64,000 nucleotides of DNA, taken from the NCBI GenBank assembly GCA_963556145.1, contig OY744465.1:5580001-5644000 (forward strand), in the 5' to 3' direction. Source of the DNA: Hygrocybe punicea (taxonomy: Eukaryota; Basidiomycota; Agaricomycetes; Agaricales; Hygrophoraceae). Shown here piece by piece: positions 22,419 through 32,250 of this stretch. The notes beneath the pieces are model-generated. The model was not told the origin of the DNA. It made no database searches and was given only the letters and a program-made list of their open reading frames with translations. How positions within the stretch are numbered: the stretch's first letter is position 1; every line of letters starts with the position of its first letter. Made by a program: the position numbers and the translations under genes.

Positions 22419-23762
22419 ATGACCGAGTCCAGAGCCCTGCGCTGGGACGGCGGCCCCGATGAAAAAACGGCACCGGGCCAGTTCCTTCGCGAAATCAATA
22501 TCAAAATCGAAGACAAAGAGTACAACACAGATAAAAAGAAGATCGAATGCTTCCGCAATAATCTCGACTACGGAGGAACCGCTGATCTATGGTACGACGA
22601 ACTACCGGACGACACCAAAAAGGACTGGGACAAACTCGTCGAAGCGTTCGACAAGGAGTGGCCCAAAAACGCCGTGCCCAAACCCTCCAAACTCGAACAA
22701 GTCCGAGCCCTTAAAGACTGGACCATTACAGCGGGAGAATTAGGTACAAAAACAAAAACAACAGGATCAAAAGACGTATGGACCCACGTAAAATGGGCAA
22801 ACGGGTTAGCGGCAAAAGTACGCGATGCAGAGGACAAAGGAGGACTCTTGTTACAGGACGTGTTCGACGCACTACCGGAACCCATTCGCGACCTCATTCG
22901 AGACAAACCCCGTGCGGACTACAAAGAGCTCGCGGAAACGGTACGCACCATCGACGTCATCTACCTCCAGGAGACGGTAGACAAACACAAAAGAAATGAG
23001 GAGACCGCCAGACTAGCACGAGTAGGGAACTCACCAACCAAGACCCTCCGCGACTCGTTCGCCAGCACCCACATCCACTCAAACGCAGGTCCCCGACCAT
23101 ACACCAGCCCCCAAAGCTTCCAACCACACGCTACACGAGCCCCCACGTTCGACCCCTTTGGAGGAGACGCAGGCGGCCGCGGGAACCTGTTCGGAGGAAG
23201 GGGATCTACCATTCGACCCTACAGAGGCACGGGCCTAGGAGCCCTAGGCATGGGAAGACAAACGCCCGGCCCTCCGTTCACAACTAGCACCGCAGACCGC
23301 CCCTTCGCCACAAGGCACCACGACTTACGAAACATCAACCTCCCGCACCACCCCGACACCGAAGCCGGCCACGCTGCATATAACACACAAGTAATCGCAT
23401 GGAACCGCGCAAACCCCAACGGCCGTCCCGACGAGCTCCACCCATTCCCATTAACACCCGGAACAGCACCTCTCGGATCGCGCGAGTGCTGGGACTGTGG
23501 CAGAGCAGGTCACCGAACCGGAGACCCCGATTGCCCCCGTATCCCAATCCCCGATCAGGAACGAACATGGCGCCGCGTCGCCAGTCGCATAAGCCGTGAA
23601 GCAGCAAAGGAACGTTACCTCACCCAAAACGTAAACTTCGTCGGCCACGGATATCACGATCACCACTACGGATACGACAATTACGAGCAACCGTACAGAA
23701 CCTACAACTACCCGAACGAGCTCGACGACGGCCAGGGAAATGGCGAAGGGCCGTCCGCATAG
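22419..23762 (+). CDS. gag: Ty3/Gypsy Gag (447 aa)
   Basis: Structural protein that forms the virus-like particle and binds the element RNA. The N-terminal half has the capsid-type region (ALRWDGGPDEKTAPGQFLRE ... FRNNLDYGGTADLWYDEL ... WDKLVEAFDKEWP). The C-terminal part has a single zinc knuckle CWDCGRAGHRTGDPDC (Cys-X2-Cys-X4-His-X6-Cys, close to the usual CCHC). The ATG at 22419 is the first in the frame, but the frame itself is open back to about 21993 without an ATG. The true start could therefore use another codon, or the leader may simply be unusual. Pol follows in the -1 frame, and pol's frame is open across the Gag stop, which fits -1 frameshifting. Confidence 0.9.
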   Translation: MTESRALRWDGGPDEKTAPGQFLREINIKIEDKEYNTDKKKIECFRNNLDYGGTADLWYDELPDDTKKDWDKLVEAFDKEWPKNAVPKPSKLEQVRALKDWTITAGELGTKTKTTGSKDVWTHVKWANGLAAKVRDAEDKGGLLLQDVFDALPEPIRDLIRDKPRADYKELAETVRTIDVIYLQETVDKHKRNEETARLARVGNSPTKTLRDSFASTHIHSNAGPRPYTSPQSFQPHATRAPTFDPFGGDAGGRGNLFGGRGSTIRPYRGTGLGALGMGRQTPGPPFTTSTADRPFATRHHDLRNINLPHHPDTEAGHAAYNTQVIAWNRANPNGRPDELHPFPLTPGTAPLGSRECWDCGRAGHRTGDPDCPRIPIPDQERTWRRVASRISREAAKERYLTQNVNFVGHGYHDHHYGYDNYEQPYRTYNYPNELDDGQGNGEGPSA

Positions 23763-23845
23763 ACGAAAGTCGGGCGGCCCAACAAAATCACCAGGCGGAC
23801 ACGCAGGTCCCCGACCAAAGTACGGGATGGGTCGGGGACACACGG

Positions 23846-26800
23846 ATGAGCCCCCTCAATACAACTGCGCATACGGACACAGACCCCCTAGTCAGTACGA
23901 ACACCGTGTACCATATACCCAAACACGAGACCATTGACCCGTATGTGATTGAGAGAGACGCTCTACCAGCGAAACCATTCATCCACCCAATAAGCCTCCG
24001 AGGCCCACAAGGAATTCCTTACAGAATAAACAGTCTGTTCGACGACGGGGCCATGGTAAACTCCATGTGCACGTCAACATACAAAAAGTACAGAGACCGG
24101 CTCGGCGCACTGTTCCCATCGCGCATGACGCTACGTATGGCGAATGGAGCCAAAATACCATCGCAGGGCCAATGGACCGGCGACGTAGACCTCGACGGAC
24201 TGCACAGACGCGCTACGTTCGAGGTATTCCCAAGCGGAGGCAATTGGTCACTCCTATTTGGGAAGCCGTTGCTCCAGCAATATAGGGCCATCCACAACTA
24301 CGAAGACGACACGCTGAGCGTACCACACAACGGCGGCTGGAAGAAGATACTAAACGACAACAACACCAACGATGACCCCCAACCACCCCAAACCCACCCA
24401 GCTACAACGACACTAAGCGACACCCTTCAAGCAGCAGCCCTAACACCGAGACCAATCGCCGCAGGGGTCGGCCTATCTTGGCGCCGCGAACACGGATACC
24501 CACAAATAACCACCAGCCTAGTGAACGACGAACCGCCCAGTAAAGAAGGAAAAACACATACCCGTTCCCGCAACGCGTTCGCTCCGCTCGCCAGACTCGA
24601 GGATACGATCCTGGGCGAAACGCTCGATCGGGCAAACAACAGGTCCGCATACCTACCACCCGAACTCCAAGGATACCGCATGCCGAGACACCCGGCTGGC
24701 CCATCGAGAACCGCACAGCTCGAATGCGACATAGACGGCGTTGAGAAAACTCAGGAACGGACGAGCCGCCGCAAGGGACGCCGCGACCGACGCAGAAGAA
24801 CCACCTCGTTTGACCACGCACCGCCACAGCCCACAACCCACACGACGCCCGAACGCCCGCCCAAGCCAGTACCAAGCCAACCGATCTATACTACCCAGGA
24901 ACACTGCCAACAGGACGACGACGACATCGGAGACATGCAACCGGAGGTCGACTTGGACGCAGATAAATCAATCTTCACCAGGAAAACTCACCCATTCAAG
25001 AAAGAGCGCGTCGAAGCAGTACTGGCCAACGTTAAACTCGGACACGACCTCACCCCCACCCAACGAACACAAACGGAAGACCTGCTTCGCGAGTTCGCGG
25101 ACTGTTTCGCTCTATCCGTGAGCGAGGTGAGCCCTGTCCCCGGCGCTGAACACCGAATACACATACCTCCCAACACAGTGTTCCCAAAACGGGTACCTCG
25201 ACAACGGCAGTTCAACGTAGCACAACGCGAGTTCCTCAACAAAACCATAGACGAGTTGTTGGCCGCCGACATCATAGAACCAATACGACCGGAGGACGTG
25301 AAATGCGCCTCACCCATCGCCCTGGGACACAAAGCCCACGACGGCCCAGGACTCCCAATGGAGGAACTGCAGTACCGGGTCAACGAGGAATGCGCCGCCC
25401 ACGGATTCCCACCACCGCACGACCTAGAACCACGACAGCCACCCGAAACACCACCCCCGGAAACCACAAAACCCGCGAAGTGGCGGTTCTGCCAAAACTA
25501 CAAAGCACTAAACAATGTAACGGAAGTGTTTCCGATGCCGCAGGGCGACATCCGCGCAAAACAGCAACGCCTAAGCGGACACAGGTGGGTGCATGGCTTC
25601 GACTTCGCGTCGGGCTTCTACGCAGTCGTCATCCCTCAGGAAAGCAGGCCGTATTTAGCATTCTACATCGAAGGTCGCGGCTTCTTCACACAAAAACGGA
25701 TGCCCTTCGGCCTCACCGGCGCCCCCTCAACCTTTGCACACACCACAGCCCAGGCCCTCGGAGACATACTCACAACTTTGCAGCTCGAACTTTTCGTGGA
25801 CGATGGCGGAACAGCTGGGGATGACTTCGACGAGATGCTAGAGCGCACACGGCGCTTCTTTCAAAGGGTCCGCGAGACAGGCCTATCCCTATCAGCGAAA
25901 AAGTCAAAATTCTTCATGACAGAAATTATATTTGCAGGATCCAAAGTCGGACCCGACGGTGTCCAAGCCGACGAGACCAAAGTCACCGCCGTGGTCGATT
26001 GGAGGGCACCACCGGACCTTCTCGCCCTCTCCAGCTTCCTCGGCTTAACGGGATACTTCAGAGATCTCATTCAGGGCTACGCCAAGCTCGCGCAGCCACT
26101 GTCCGACCTCCTACGCTCCGCCGACATACCGAAAAACGCCGGGAAATCAGCATATCGCGCAGCGCTGAGAGGCGTCAAGCTCGCCAATAGATGGACCGAA
26201 AAACACAAGAAGTGTTTTCTCGACTTGAAGACAGTCCTCACCACTAACCCAGTTCTCTCAGCGCCGCGGTTCGACGGAACGCCCTTCATCGTCACGACGG
26301 ACGGCTGCAAAGAGGGTTTCGGAGCAGTCCTCTCCCAGAGGATGAGCGTAACACGACCCGGTGGCAAAGTAATAACAAGCCTACACCCCATCGCATACGC
26401 CTCTAAACGCACCTCCACCGCTGAAGAACGCTACAAGCCATTCCTGCTCGAATTTGCGGCCCTCAAGTTTGCGCTGGACAAATTTGACAACATCATTTGG
26501 GGGTTCCCCGTCGAACTGGAGACGGATTGCCAGGCCCTGCGTGACGTTCTAAACAGCACTGACCTTAACGCTACCCACGCACGCTGGAGAGACGGGGTGC
26601 TAGCCCACCAGATAACCGACGTCCGCCACATTCCGGGCAGAGTGAACCTCGTGGGCGATGCACTCAGCCGCAAAGACGAAGAGCTCCCGAGGATACCGGG
26701 GGACGGGAGCAGCTGGTCTGTTTCACCAGACTGGGAGGTCTCACGCGGCCTCGCCTACGACCTCTTCACGTTAACTGATGCCACCCCTGACACCCACCAA

Positions 26801-28231
26801 TCGCTACGCAACCGCTTCCAAGACGAACTCGTGTTCGTCGAGATCATAGATGCCTTACTCGACAACCCCGACAACCCATCTGAGCGTGACAAACGACGCG
26901 CGACCCACCGAGCAAGAGACTTCTTCATCGAGGAGGGACGCCTGTGGAAGCTGGGCAATCCCACACCCGCGAGGGCCACACCACGCCGAGAGTGCGTCAC
27001 CAAAGCGGAGGCGACGGCGCTCGCCAAATTGGAGCACGACAAAACCCACATGGGACGCGACTTAATCAAAATGCAGCTGTTGGACAAAATATGCACCCCA
27101 TTCCTCGACGCATCAATAACAACGGCGATACGCCAGTGCGGGCGGTGCAAGAACTTCGGGACCACCCACGTCCACGCCCTACTCCGACCAATCGTCAGGA
27201 GCCAGCCTTTCGAGCTGCTCGTAGGCGACTACACCTCTATGCCGACGGGAAAGGGTGGGTACACAAAGATAGGCCTCTACGCTGACGTATTCTCCAGGAA
27301 ACTATTCGCGTTCAAGATCAAATCCGCCACGGGAAAAGCCACCGTGGAAAGCTTGGAACGAATCAGCAATGCATTCGTCGCACCCACGGTATTCATGACC
27401 GACGGAGGTTCCCACTTTGACTGCGACGTGGTGCGAAACTACTGTGCTAGTGTCCGAACTAAACACCATGTCGTAGCCGCGTACTCCCCCTGGATCAATG
27501 GACTCATAGAAGGATCAAACAAGATACTCCTGAACACCCTTAAACGACTGTGCGCTCCCGGACTCGGAGAGGATGAGTATGAGCTAATGGCCGTCAACGA
27601 CATCCCAAAAAATTGGCCCCAACATTTGGATGCTGCGGTGAAAGCTTTATCTGATAGAATCCTTCCATCACTAAAATTTTCCCCGAATGAGTTACTATTC
27701 GGTTTAGCAGTGAACTCCCGAGCCCCAGACGACCCCGAAGCCACCCCACTACCCACAGACACTGCAATAGCAATTCACCTCGCTTACGCGGAGCAACAGC
27801 GGTTAGACGGTCACGCTTGCGCCGTGGACCACGCAGCAAACCGCAAGGCAATTTTCGACGCCAGGGTCCTCCAACACGCCCCCAGAGAAGTTATATTTAA
27901 ATCTGGCCAGCTAGTACAAGTATATCGCAGTGACCTGATCAATGTCTACTCTAGTGAACGCAAACTACTACCACGCTGGTCCGTGCCCCGCCGCATCGTA
28001 GCCCGAATACGCAATTCCTACTCCCTGGAAACCCTGGAGGGCATTGCCCTACCAGGTACCTTCAACGCCCGCCGACTTCGAACCTTCGAGCCCAGGGCAG
28101 GCACCAGGTTGGCGCATGCCGAGAGCATTCGACCGCGCAGCACCGACACCGATGAGCCTAGTTTGGATCCAGAGAGGATTGGCCAGGAGGCTGACCCAGA
28201 CGCGACTCGTGATGAGGAGGTTGTTCCCTAG
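23846..28231 (+). CDS. pol: Ty3/Gypsy Pol: protease, RT, RNase H, integrase (1461 aa from the first ATG)
   Basis: The order is PR-RT-RH-IN as in Ty3/Gypsy. Protease-like motif LFDDGAMVNS near residue 65 (DDG where DTG/DSG is usual, so the catalytic motif is atypical). RT: WRFCQNYKALN, GFDFASGFYAV, MPFGLTGAPSTF and LFVDDG near 650. RNase H: TTDGCKEGFGAVLSQR near 818. Integrase: H-H-C-C zinc finger (HDKTHMGRD...CGRC), then the catalytic triad in GDYTS (about 1127), MTDGGSHFD (about 1186) and NGLIEGSNK (about 1220). No chromodomain is seen. The frame is -1 relative to Gag and open upstream of the ATG, so translation probably comes from a Gag-Pol frameshift. A region of about 350 residues between protease and RT is Pro/Thr-rich and low in complexity. 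Confidence 0.93.
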   Translation: MSPLNTTAHTDTDPLVSTNTVYHIPKHETIDPYVIERDALPAKPFIHPISLRGPQGIPYRINSLFDDGAMVNSMCTSTYKKYRDRLGALFPSRMTLRMANGAKIPSQGQWTGDVDLDGLHRRATFEVFPSGGNWSLLFGKPLLQQYRAIHNYEDDTLSVPHNGGWKKILNDNNTNDDPQPPQTHPATTTLSDTLQAAALTPRPIAAGVGLSWRREHGYPQITTSLVNDEPPSKEGKTHTRSRNAFAPLARLEDTILGETLDRANNRSAYLPPELQGYRMPRHPAGPSRTAQLECDIDGVEKTQERTSRRKGRRDRRRRTTSFDHAPPQPTTHTTPERPPKPVPSQPIYTTQEHCQQDDDDIGDMQPEVDLDADKSIFTRKTHPFKKERVEAVLANVKLGHDLTPTQRTQTEDLLREFADCFALSVSEVSPVPGAEHRIHIPPNTVFPKRVPRQRQFNVAQREFLNKTIDELLAADIIEPIRPEDVKCASPIALGHKAHDGPGLPMEELQYRVNEECAAHGFPPPHDLEPRQPPETPPPETTKPAKWRFCQNYKALNNVTEVFPMPQGDIRAKQQRLSGHRWVHGFDFASGFYAVVIPQESRPYLAFYIEGRGFFTQKRMPFGLTGAPSTFAHTTAQALGDILTTLQLELFVDDGGTAGDDFDEMLERTRRFFQRVRETGLSLSAKKSKFFMTEIIFAGSKVGPDGVQADETKVTAVVDWRAPPDLLALSSFLGLTGYFRDLIQGYAKLAQPLSDLLRSADIPKNAGKSAYRAALRGVKLANRWTEKHKKCFLDLKTVLTTNPVLSAPRFDGTPFIVTTDGCKEGFGAVLSQRMSVTRPGGKVITSLHPIAYASKRTSTAEERYKPFLLEFAALKFALDKFDNIIWGFPVELETDCQALRDVLNSTDLNATHARWRDGVLAHQITDVRHIPGRVNLVGDALSRKDEELPRIPGDGSSWSVSPDWEVSRGLAYDLFTLTDATPDTHQSLRNRFQDELVFVEIIDALLDNPDNPSERDKRRATHRARDFFIEEGRLWKLGNPTPARATPRRECVTKAEATALAKLEHDKTHMGRDLIKMQLLDKICTPFLDASITTAIRQCGRCKNFGTTHVHALLRPIVRSQPFELLVGDYTSMPTGKGGYTKIGLYADVFSRKLFAFKIKSATGKATVESLERISNAFVAPTVFMTDGGSHFDCDVVRNYCASVRTKHHVVAAYSPWINGLIEGSNKILLNTLKRLCAPGLGEDEYELMAVNDIPKNWPQHLDAAVKALSDRILPSLKFSPNELLFGLAVNSRAPDDPEATPLPTDTAIAIHLAYAEQQRLDGHACAVDHAANRKAIFDARVLQHAPREVIFKSGQLVQVYRSDLINVYSSERKLLPRWSVPRRIVARIRNSYSLETLEGIALPGTFNARRLRTFEPRAGTRLAHAESIRPRSTDTDEPSLDPERIGQEADPDATRDEEVVP

Positions 28232-28247
28232 CAACGAGGACGTTGCT

Positions 28248-28261
28248 AAAGAGGAGGGGGG
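28248..28261 (+). other. Polypurine tract
   Basis: AAAGAGGAGGGGGG lies 4 bases before the 3' LTR and 16 bases after the pol stop. It is the expected primer site for plus-strand DNA synthesis. Confidence 0.85.
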
Positions 28262-28265
28262 TACT

Positions 28266-28421
28266 TGTAGTAGTTGTACCTGGGCCATCACGTGACCCAG
28301 GTCCCACGGTTGGATCTCCTTATGTAGTCATTTCCTGTTGTAGCGAGAGTCGTCCCATTCCATCATCCCATCCAGACCCCGATTCCGTAGTGATCCCTTG
28401 AGCGTCCTCGGTACCACTCCA
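28266..28421 (+). repeat. 3' LTR
   Basis: 156 bp, identical as read to 21828-21983. It is followed by CCGT, the second copy of the target duplication, and then by the DIRS Gag sequence. Confidence 0.95.
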
Positions 28422-29298
28422 CCGTCGCCCGTTACTTCGCCGGCCCCAGACAAAGAAACTGCCGTTCATAAAGCGCCTAAGCGTCCTCAAAGCCCCAGTG
28501 ACGAAGCAGAGCTCGAGCCATCGTCTAAGCCTAAGCTCGACCTCAAATCTTTGCCATGGGTCATCCAAGAAGAGCTGGAACCATCTCGCCTTTCTGTCTC
28601 GCTCCAACAAACGTTGTCGACACTCGAAAATGTTTCACGAGACCCCAAGCTCACCAAATCCTCCTTGCTCAATTCAGCACAGTGCCCCCAGTTTCCGGAC
28701 TCTGAATGGACCAACCTTCTCACTGGACGCGCCGTCGATCTCGACCATGTCCTCACCAGCGGATACTCAGTCACGCACGATGACAAACGTTCTGAAAAGA
28801 TTGGTCGAGTTCATTGTCGGAGCCGTCAAACCCGCCAGAGTCGTTGACACCCATGGAAAGTGGGTCATCACATGGGGACGGACATGTGAAGCCACTGTCT
28901 TTGTCTTCCCTCACCGAGCTGCCGAGTTACGTTACTATGGAAAACACATCAGCGAGCTCTTCGCCGCATTTCCTGACCCCATGCACCAACGTATTATCCA
29001 ATATGACCGAGCCACCCGCATCCGAACTGCCCAATGACGAGACATTAAACTCATGGATTTCTCCTGTTTCGCCGATCTTCATGTCCTCTGGATCCAAAAC
29101 GCTGGAGCTGGCACTGGCCAAACACGAGCAGCTGAGCGCTCCCAAACTGACCTAGCAAAAAGGAGAGAACCATGCCGACGCTGGAACGCCAAACGATGCC
29201 CCAACACTGCATCCACTTGCGACTACAAGCATGTTTGCGCAAAGTGCCAGTCCCCTCAGCATGCCTCCGTCGATTGCAATGTCCTCCAAAAACAGTGA
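28422..29298 (+). pseudogene. DIRS Gag, 3' part with zinc-finger-like end
   Basis: The first frame reads SPVTSPAPDKETAV, PSSKPKLDLKSLPWVIQEEL, LQQTLSTLENVSRD, TKSSLLNSAQCPQFPDSEW up to about 28800. The frame then changes and continues VEFIVGAVKPARVV, GKWVITWGRTCEATVF, HRAAELRYYGKHISELF. A TGA at 29035-29037 lies in TAQ-RDIKLMDF, where Arg is expected. The end is Cys/His-rich: CRRWNAKRCPN...CDYKHVCAKC...ASVDC, a CCCH-type nucleic-acid-binding motif usual at the end of DIRS Gag proteins. At least one frameshift and one nonsense codon make it dead. Confidence 0.75.
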
Positions 29299-29395
29299 GC
29301 CGTATTCCCTGTGTTCACGATGTCCAAAATATGCTCGGGCTTTCGTCTGGAATGAATCCGGCGAGACCCGTCGGGTCACTCTTTCTTTAGCAACT

Positions 29396-31112
29396 GCTTC
29401 CATCTCCGCCTCTTGAAGAATTTGCCAACATTGCCGCCTTACGCACCATTGATGACAATCCGCACCTTTTCGATGTCGTCACCCCAATCAACATCTCTCG
29501 TTTCTGTTGTTTACTCAGCTCCCACCCGAATCGGGACCTCGTCAACTCCATCTGCTGGGGACTGTATGAAGGTTTCTGGCCCTGGGCGGAACATGACCCA
29601 TCATGCCCGCTCACGTGGGACAATTCCGCGCGCATCTTACGAGACCAGGCTGAACAAGATTTTGTCCGGTCACAACGCGACAAGGAAGTCTCCCTTCGGC
29701 ATTTCTCTCTGGCGTTTGGGCCTGACCTCCTTCCCGGCATGCATGCCATCCTGATCGGAGTCGTGCCCAAGCCCGGAACCACAACCTTCCAGCTTGTCGT
29801 TGATCAGAGCGCTGAGCCTTTCTCCCTCAACTCACTCATTCCCCGAGACAAAGTTGCTGTCCCGCTTGATGACCTTCATCTTCTAGGCCATGCTCTTCTC
29901 CGGGTTCGCGCTCTCCATGGTCCGCACGTCTGTCTAATTGTCTTCAAGTCTGATGTATCCCAGGCCTACTGATGCCTTCCTATGCACCGCCTGTGGCAAA
30001 TCCGTCAGGTCATCACCATCAATGGCCTCCGGCACATCGACCACTGCAATAACTTTGGTAATCGTGGCGCCGGAGGTATTTGGGGAGCCTTCATAGGCCT
30101 TGTTATTTGGATTGCAATCTTTATCAAATCCATCGCTGATCTCTTCACTTATGTTGACGACACTTTCTCGTGGGAGTTCAAGGGCAATCTCCTTTGGTAT
30201 GCACCCTTCCACAAGGTGTTGCCAGCCAAACAGGCGCACCTCTTAATGCTGTGGGACGAAATTGGCCTGCCACACGATGAACCCAAGCAACTCGCTGGTC
30301 TGGTCTTGCCTATCATCAGCTTCGATGTTGACCCTAATGCCATGACATTTACCATGGCCCCCGACCGACGGGATGACCTTCTCGCCACCATTCGCAACTT
30401 CGCCCATCCGGGTCGTCGACACCCTCTGCGTGATTTCCAATGGCTCGCTGGGTGGATGAACTGGGCTTTGAATGTATACCCACTCTTACGCCCCAAGTTA
30501 TCCGTCCTGTACTGCAAAATGGCTGGCAAGTCATGACCGCATCAACTGATTTGGGTCAGCGTTGCGCTCTCCCGCGAACTCCTCTGGTTCGCTGGCCATC
30601 TGGAGTCTTCGTCTGGCATCCTTCTCCTTGAGTCCTTCTCTTGGGATGTTCCCACGGCCGATGTCGTTCTCTTTGCTGACGCCTCCTTCACCGGCCTCGG
30701 TTTCTGGTGCCCCGCACTGTCCGTCGGCTTTCAGTGTGCAATCCCAGATCCTTCCTTCGACCGTATCTTTTTCTGGGAAGCGCTCGTCATCCTTTCCACT
30801 CTCCACTGGTCGCTTCATGCCCTTCCATACACTCCCCGTCATGTCACCGTTTTCACTGACAACTCCAACACTGTAGACCTTTTCAATACTTTGCACGCCC
30901 AGCCAGCCTACAACCCAATTCTCATCACCGCTGGCGACCTTCTCCTTGCCTTTCGTGCCAAGCTCCACGTCTTCCATGTCCGTGGTACCGATAATGCCGT
31001 AGTGGATGCGCTTTCTCGCTTCCATAATACCGTGCTCCTTTCCTCTTTTCCCAACTTCCGCATCTGTACATTCCTACCCCCTCGACTGTCGCTGGGGGCC
31101 GATCCACGCTGA
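29396..31112 (+). pseudogene. DIRS reverse transcriptase plus RNase H, two TGA stops
   Basis: One frame runs through with only two in-frame stops before its end. RT: PPLEEFANIAALRTIDDNPH, FKSDVSQAY then a TGA (29970-29972) then CLPMHRLWQI, later LFTYVDDTF (catalytic YVDD) and SFDVDPNAMTFTM, FQWLAGWMNWAL. A second TGA (30534-30536) follows MAGKS. RNase H: LFADASFTGLGFW, VTVFTDNSNTVDLF, GTDNAVVDALSRFHN. The frame closes after FLPPRLSLGADPR at 31112, the normal end of this reading frame in the family. Both premature stops are TGA; the first clearly replaces Arg, the second probably does. Confidence 0.85.
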
Positions 31113-32093
31113 ACCCGCTTGGCCAGTCCTGGCAGCCCACTCGGGTTGCCTGGACCCACAACTGTCTCATTCATGAACGGGCCATCGCCCTCAGTTTCTC
31201 TCTCGAACACTCTTTGATGCTTGCCTACTCATCTGCACTACATTCTTACATTTCCTTTTGCACCGCCCACCATTTTTCTATCGCCCCCACACCTGAAACT
31301 CTTAGGTTTTTTTACAGTATACATGTGCCACCACATCAAGCCCAACTCCGTTTCCGCCTACCTTTCTGGCATCTGCACCCAGCTTGAACTGTTCTACCCT
31401 GATGTCCGGTCCCATCGCCTTCATCCCCTCGTTACCTGGACCCTTCATGGTTGTAAGAAAATGCGCGCCATTGGTACCACCCGCAAATGCCCCCTCCTCC
31501 ATTCTGAGCTTGTTTCCCTTTGCGACGTCTACCGCTCATCCTCAGATCACGATGACAAGCTCTTCCTCTCCCTCCTTCTCGTAGGCTTCCATGCCCTCAC
31601 CCGTCTCGGCGAGTTGGTGTGGCCGGATAGCACTTCTCTGCGTGATTACCGAAAGATAGTCATGTGGCACTCAGTAAAAAAAATTTCAGAAGGTTTTTCC
31701 TTCCATCTACCTGGGCATAAGGCCGACAGGCTGTTTGAAGGCAACACCATTCTCCTACGTCGACTACCCAATCACAATGACCCTGTCTCTGCATTTGAAG
31801 CCTACCTCACATCCCGTGACCTTCTCTTCCCACTCCACCCAGAACTCTGGCTCCGCCACGATGGCTCCGTGCCCCTCCGCTCCTGGTTCCTTCACCGTTT
31901 GCGTCTTCACTTCCCCCACGAAGTCGCTGGCCAATCTCTTCGTTCTGGTGGCGCCACTGTTCTTGCTCGCGATGGCGTGTCCCTCGACCACATCCAAGCC
32001 ATCAGCCGCTGGGCCTCCAATACTTTCCGCATTTACATCCATCATCATCCTGCCCTCCTTGCTGCGCACCTTGCCCCTCGGGCCTCCTTTTAA
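31109..32093 (+). pseudogene. DIRS tyrosine recombinase with a frameshift in a T run
   Basis: The start overlaps the RT frame end: LNPLGQSWQPTRVAWTHN, ERAIALSFSLEHSL, LAYSSALHSYISFC, PTPETLRFF. In a run of seven T (about 31306-31312) the frame changes. It then continues TVYMCHHIKPNSVSAYLSGI, FHALTRLGELVWPD (first catalytic Arg), GQSLRSGGATVLARDG (second Arg box), and ISRWASNTFRIYIHHHP (catalytic Tyr). These are the R...R...Y residues of the YR family that replaces an integrase in DIRS elements. The single homopolymer frameshift could be a real mutation or a sequencing error. Confidence 0.85.
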
Positions 32094-32222
32094 TTTTTTG
32101 CTTTCATTTTACTTCCTATCCTATCACCTTTCTTCCTTTCTTCCCCCCCACCTCTCCCACTTCATAGCCTTTTATGGTTCCTTACTGTAAAATACCAAAA
32201 AACCTCAATTATTACTCCTTCA

Positions 32223-32250
32223 GACCGTGCCGCTGTCTCAGGGCACGGTC
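32223..32250. other. Hairpin GACCGTGCC / GGCACGGTC near the DIRS right end
   Basis: GACCGTGCC and GGCACGGTC are perfect inverted copies around a 10-base loop, 130 bp after the recombinase stop. It may belong to the element's terminus or act in RNA 3'-end formation. The word GGCCGTGCCC near 21135 may be its relative at the left end. Confidence 0.6.

Larger units (their letters stand above)
21828..28421 (+). mobile_element. Intact Ty3/Gypsy LTR retrotransposon
   Basis: The element is 6594 bp, with TG...CA ends, 156-bp LTRs at 21828-21983 and 28266-28421 that are identical as read, and a 4-bp target duplication CCGT (21824-21827 and 28422-28425). Primer-binding site, polypurine tract, gag and pol are all present and uninterrupted. 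Identical LTRs and the clean duplication mean a recent insertion. It sits inside the Gag gene of an older DIRS-like element. Confidence 0.95.

Noticed and set aside
31110..31112. Counting the TGA at 31110 as a nonsense mutation in the DIRS polyprotein
   Set aside because: The RT-RNase H frame normally ends after an FLPPR...GA-type motif, and the recombinase frame starts here in another phase, so this is the natural stop.
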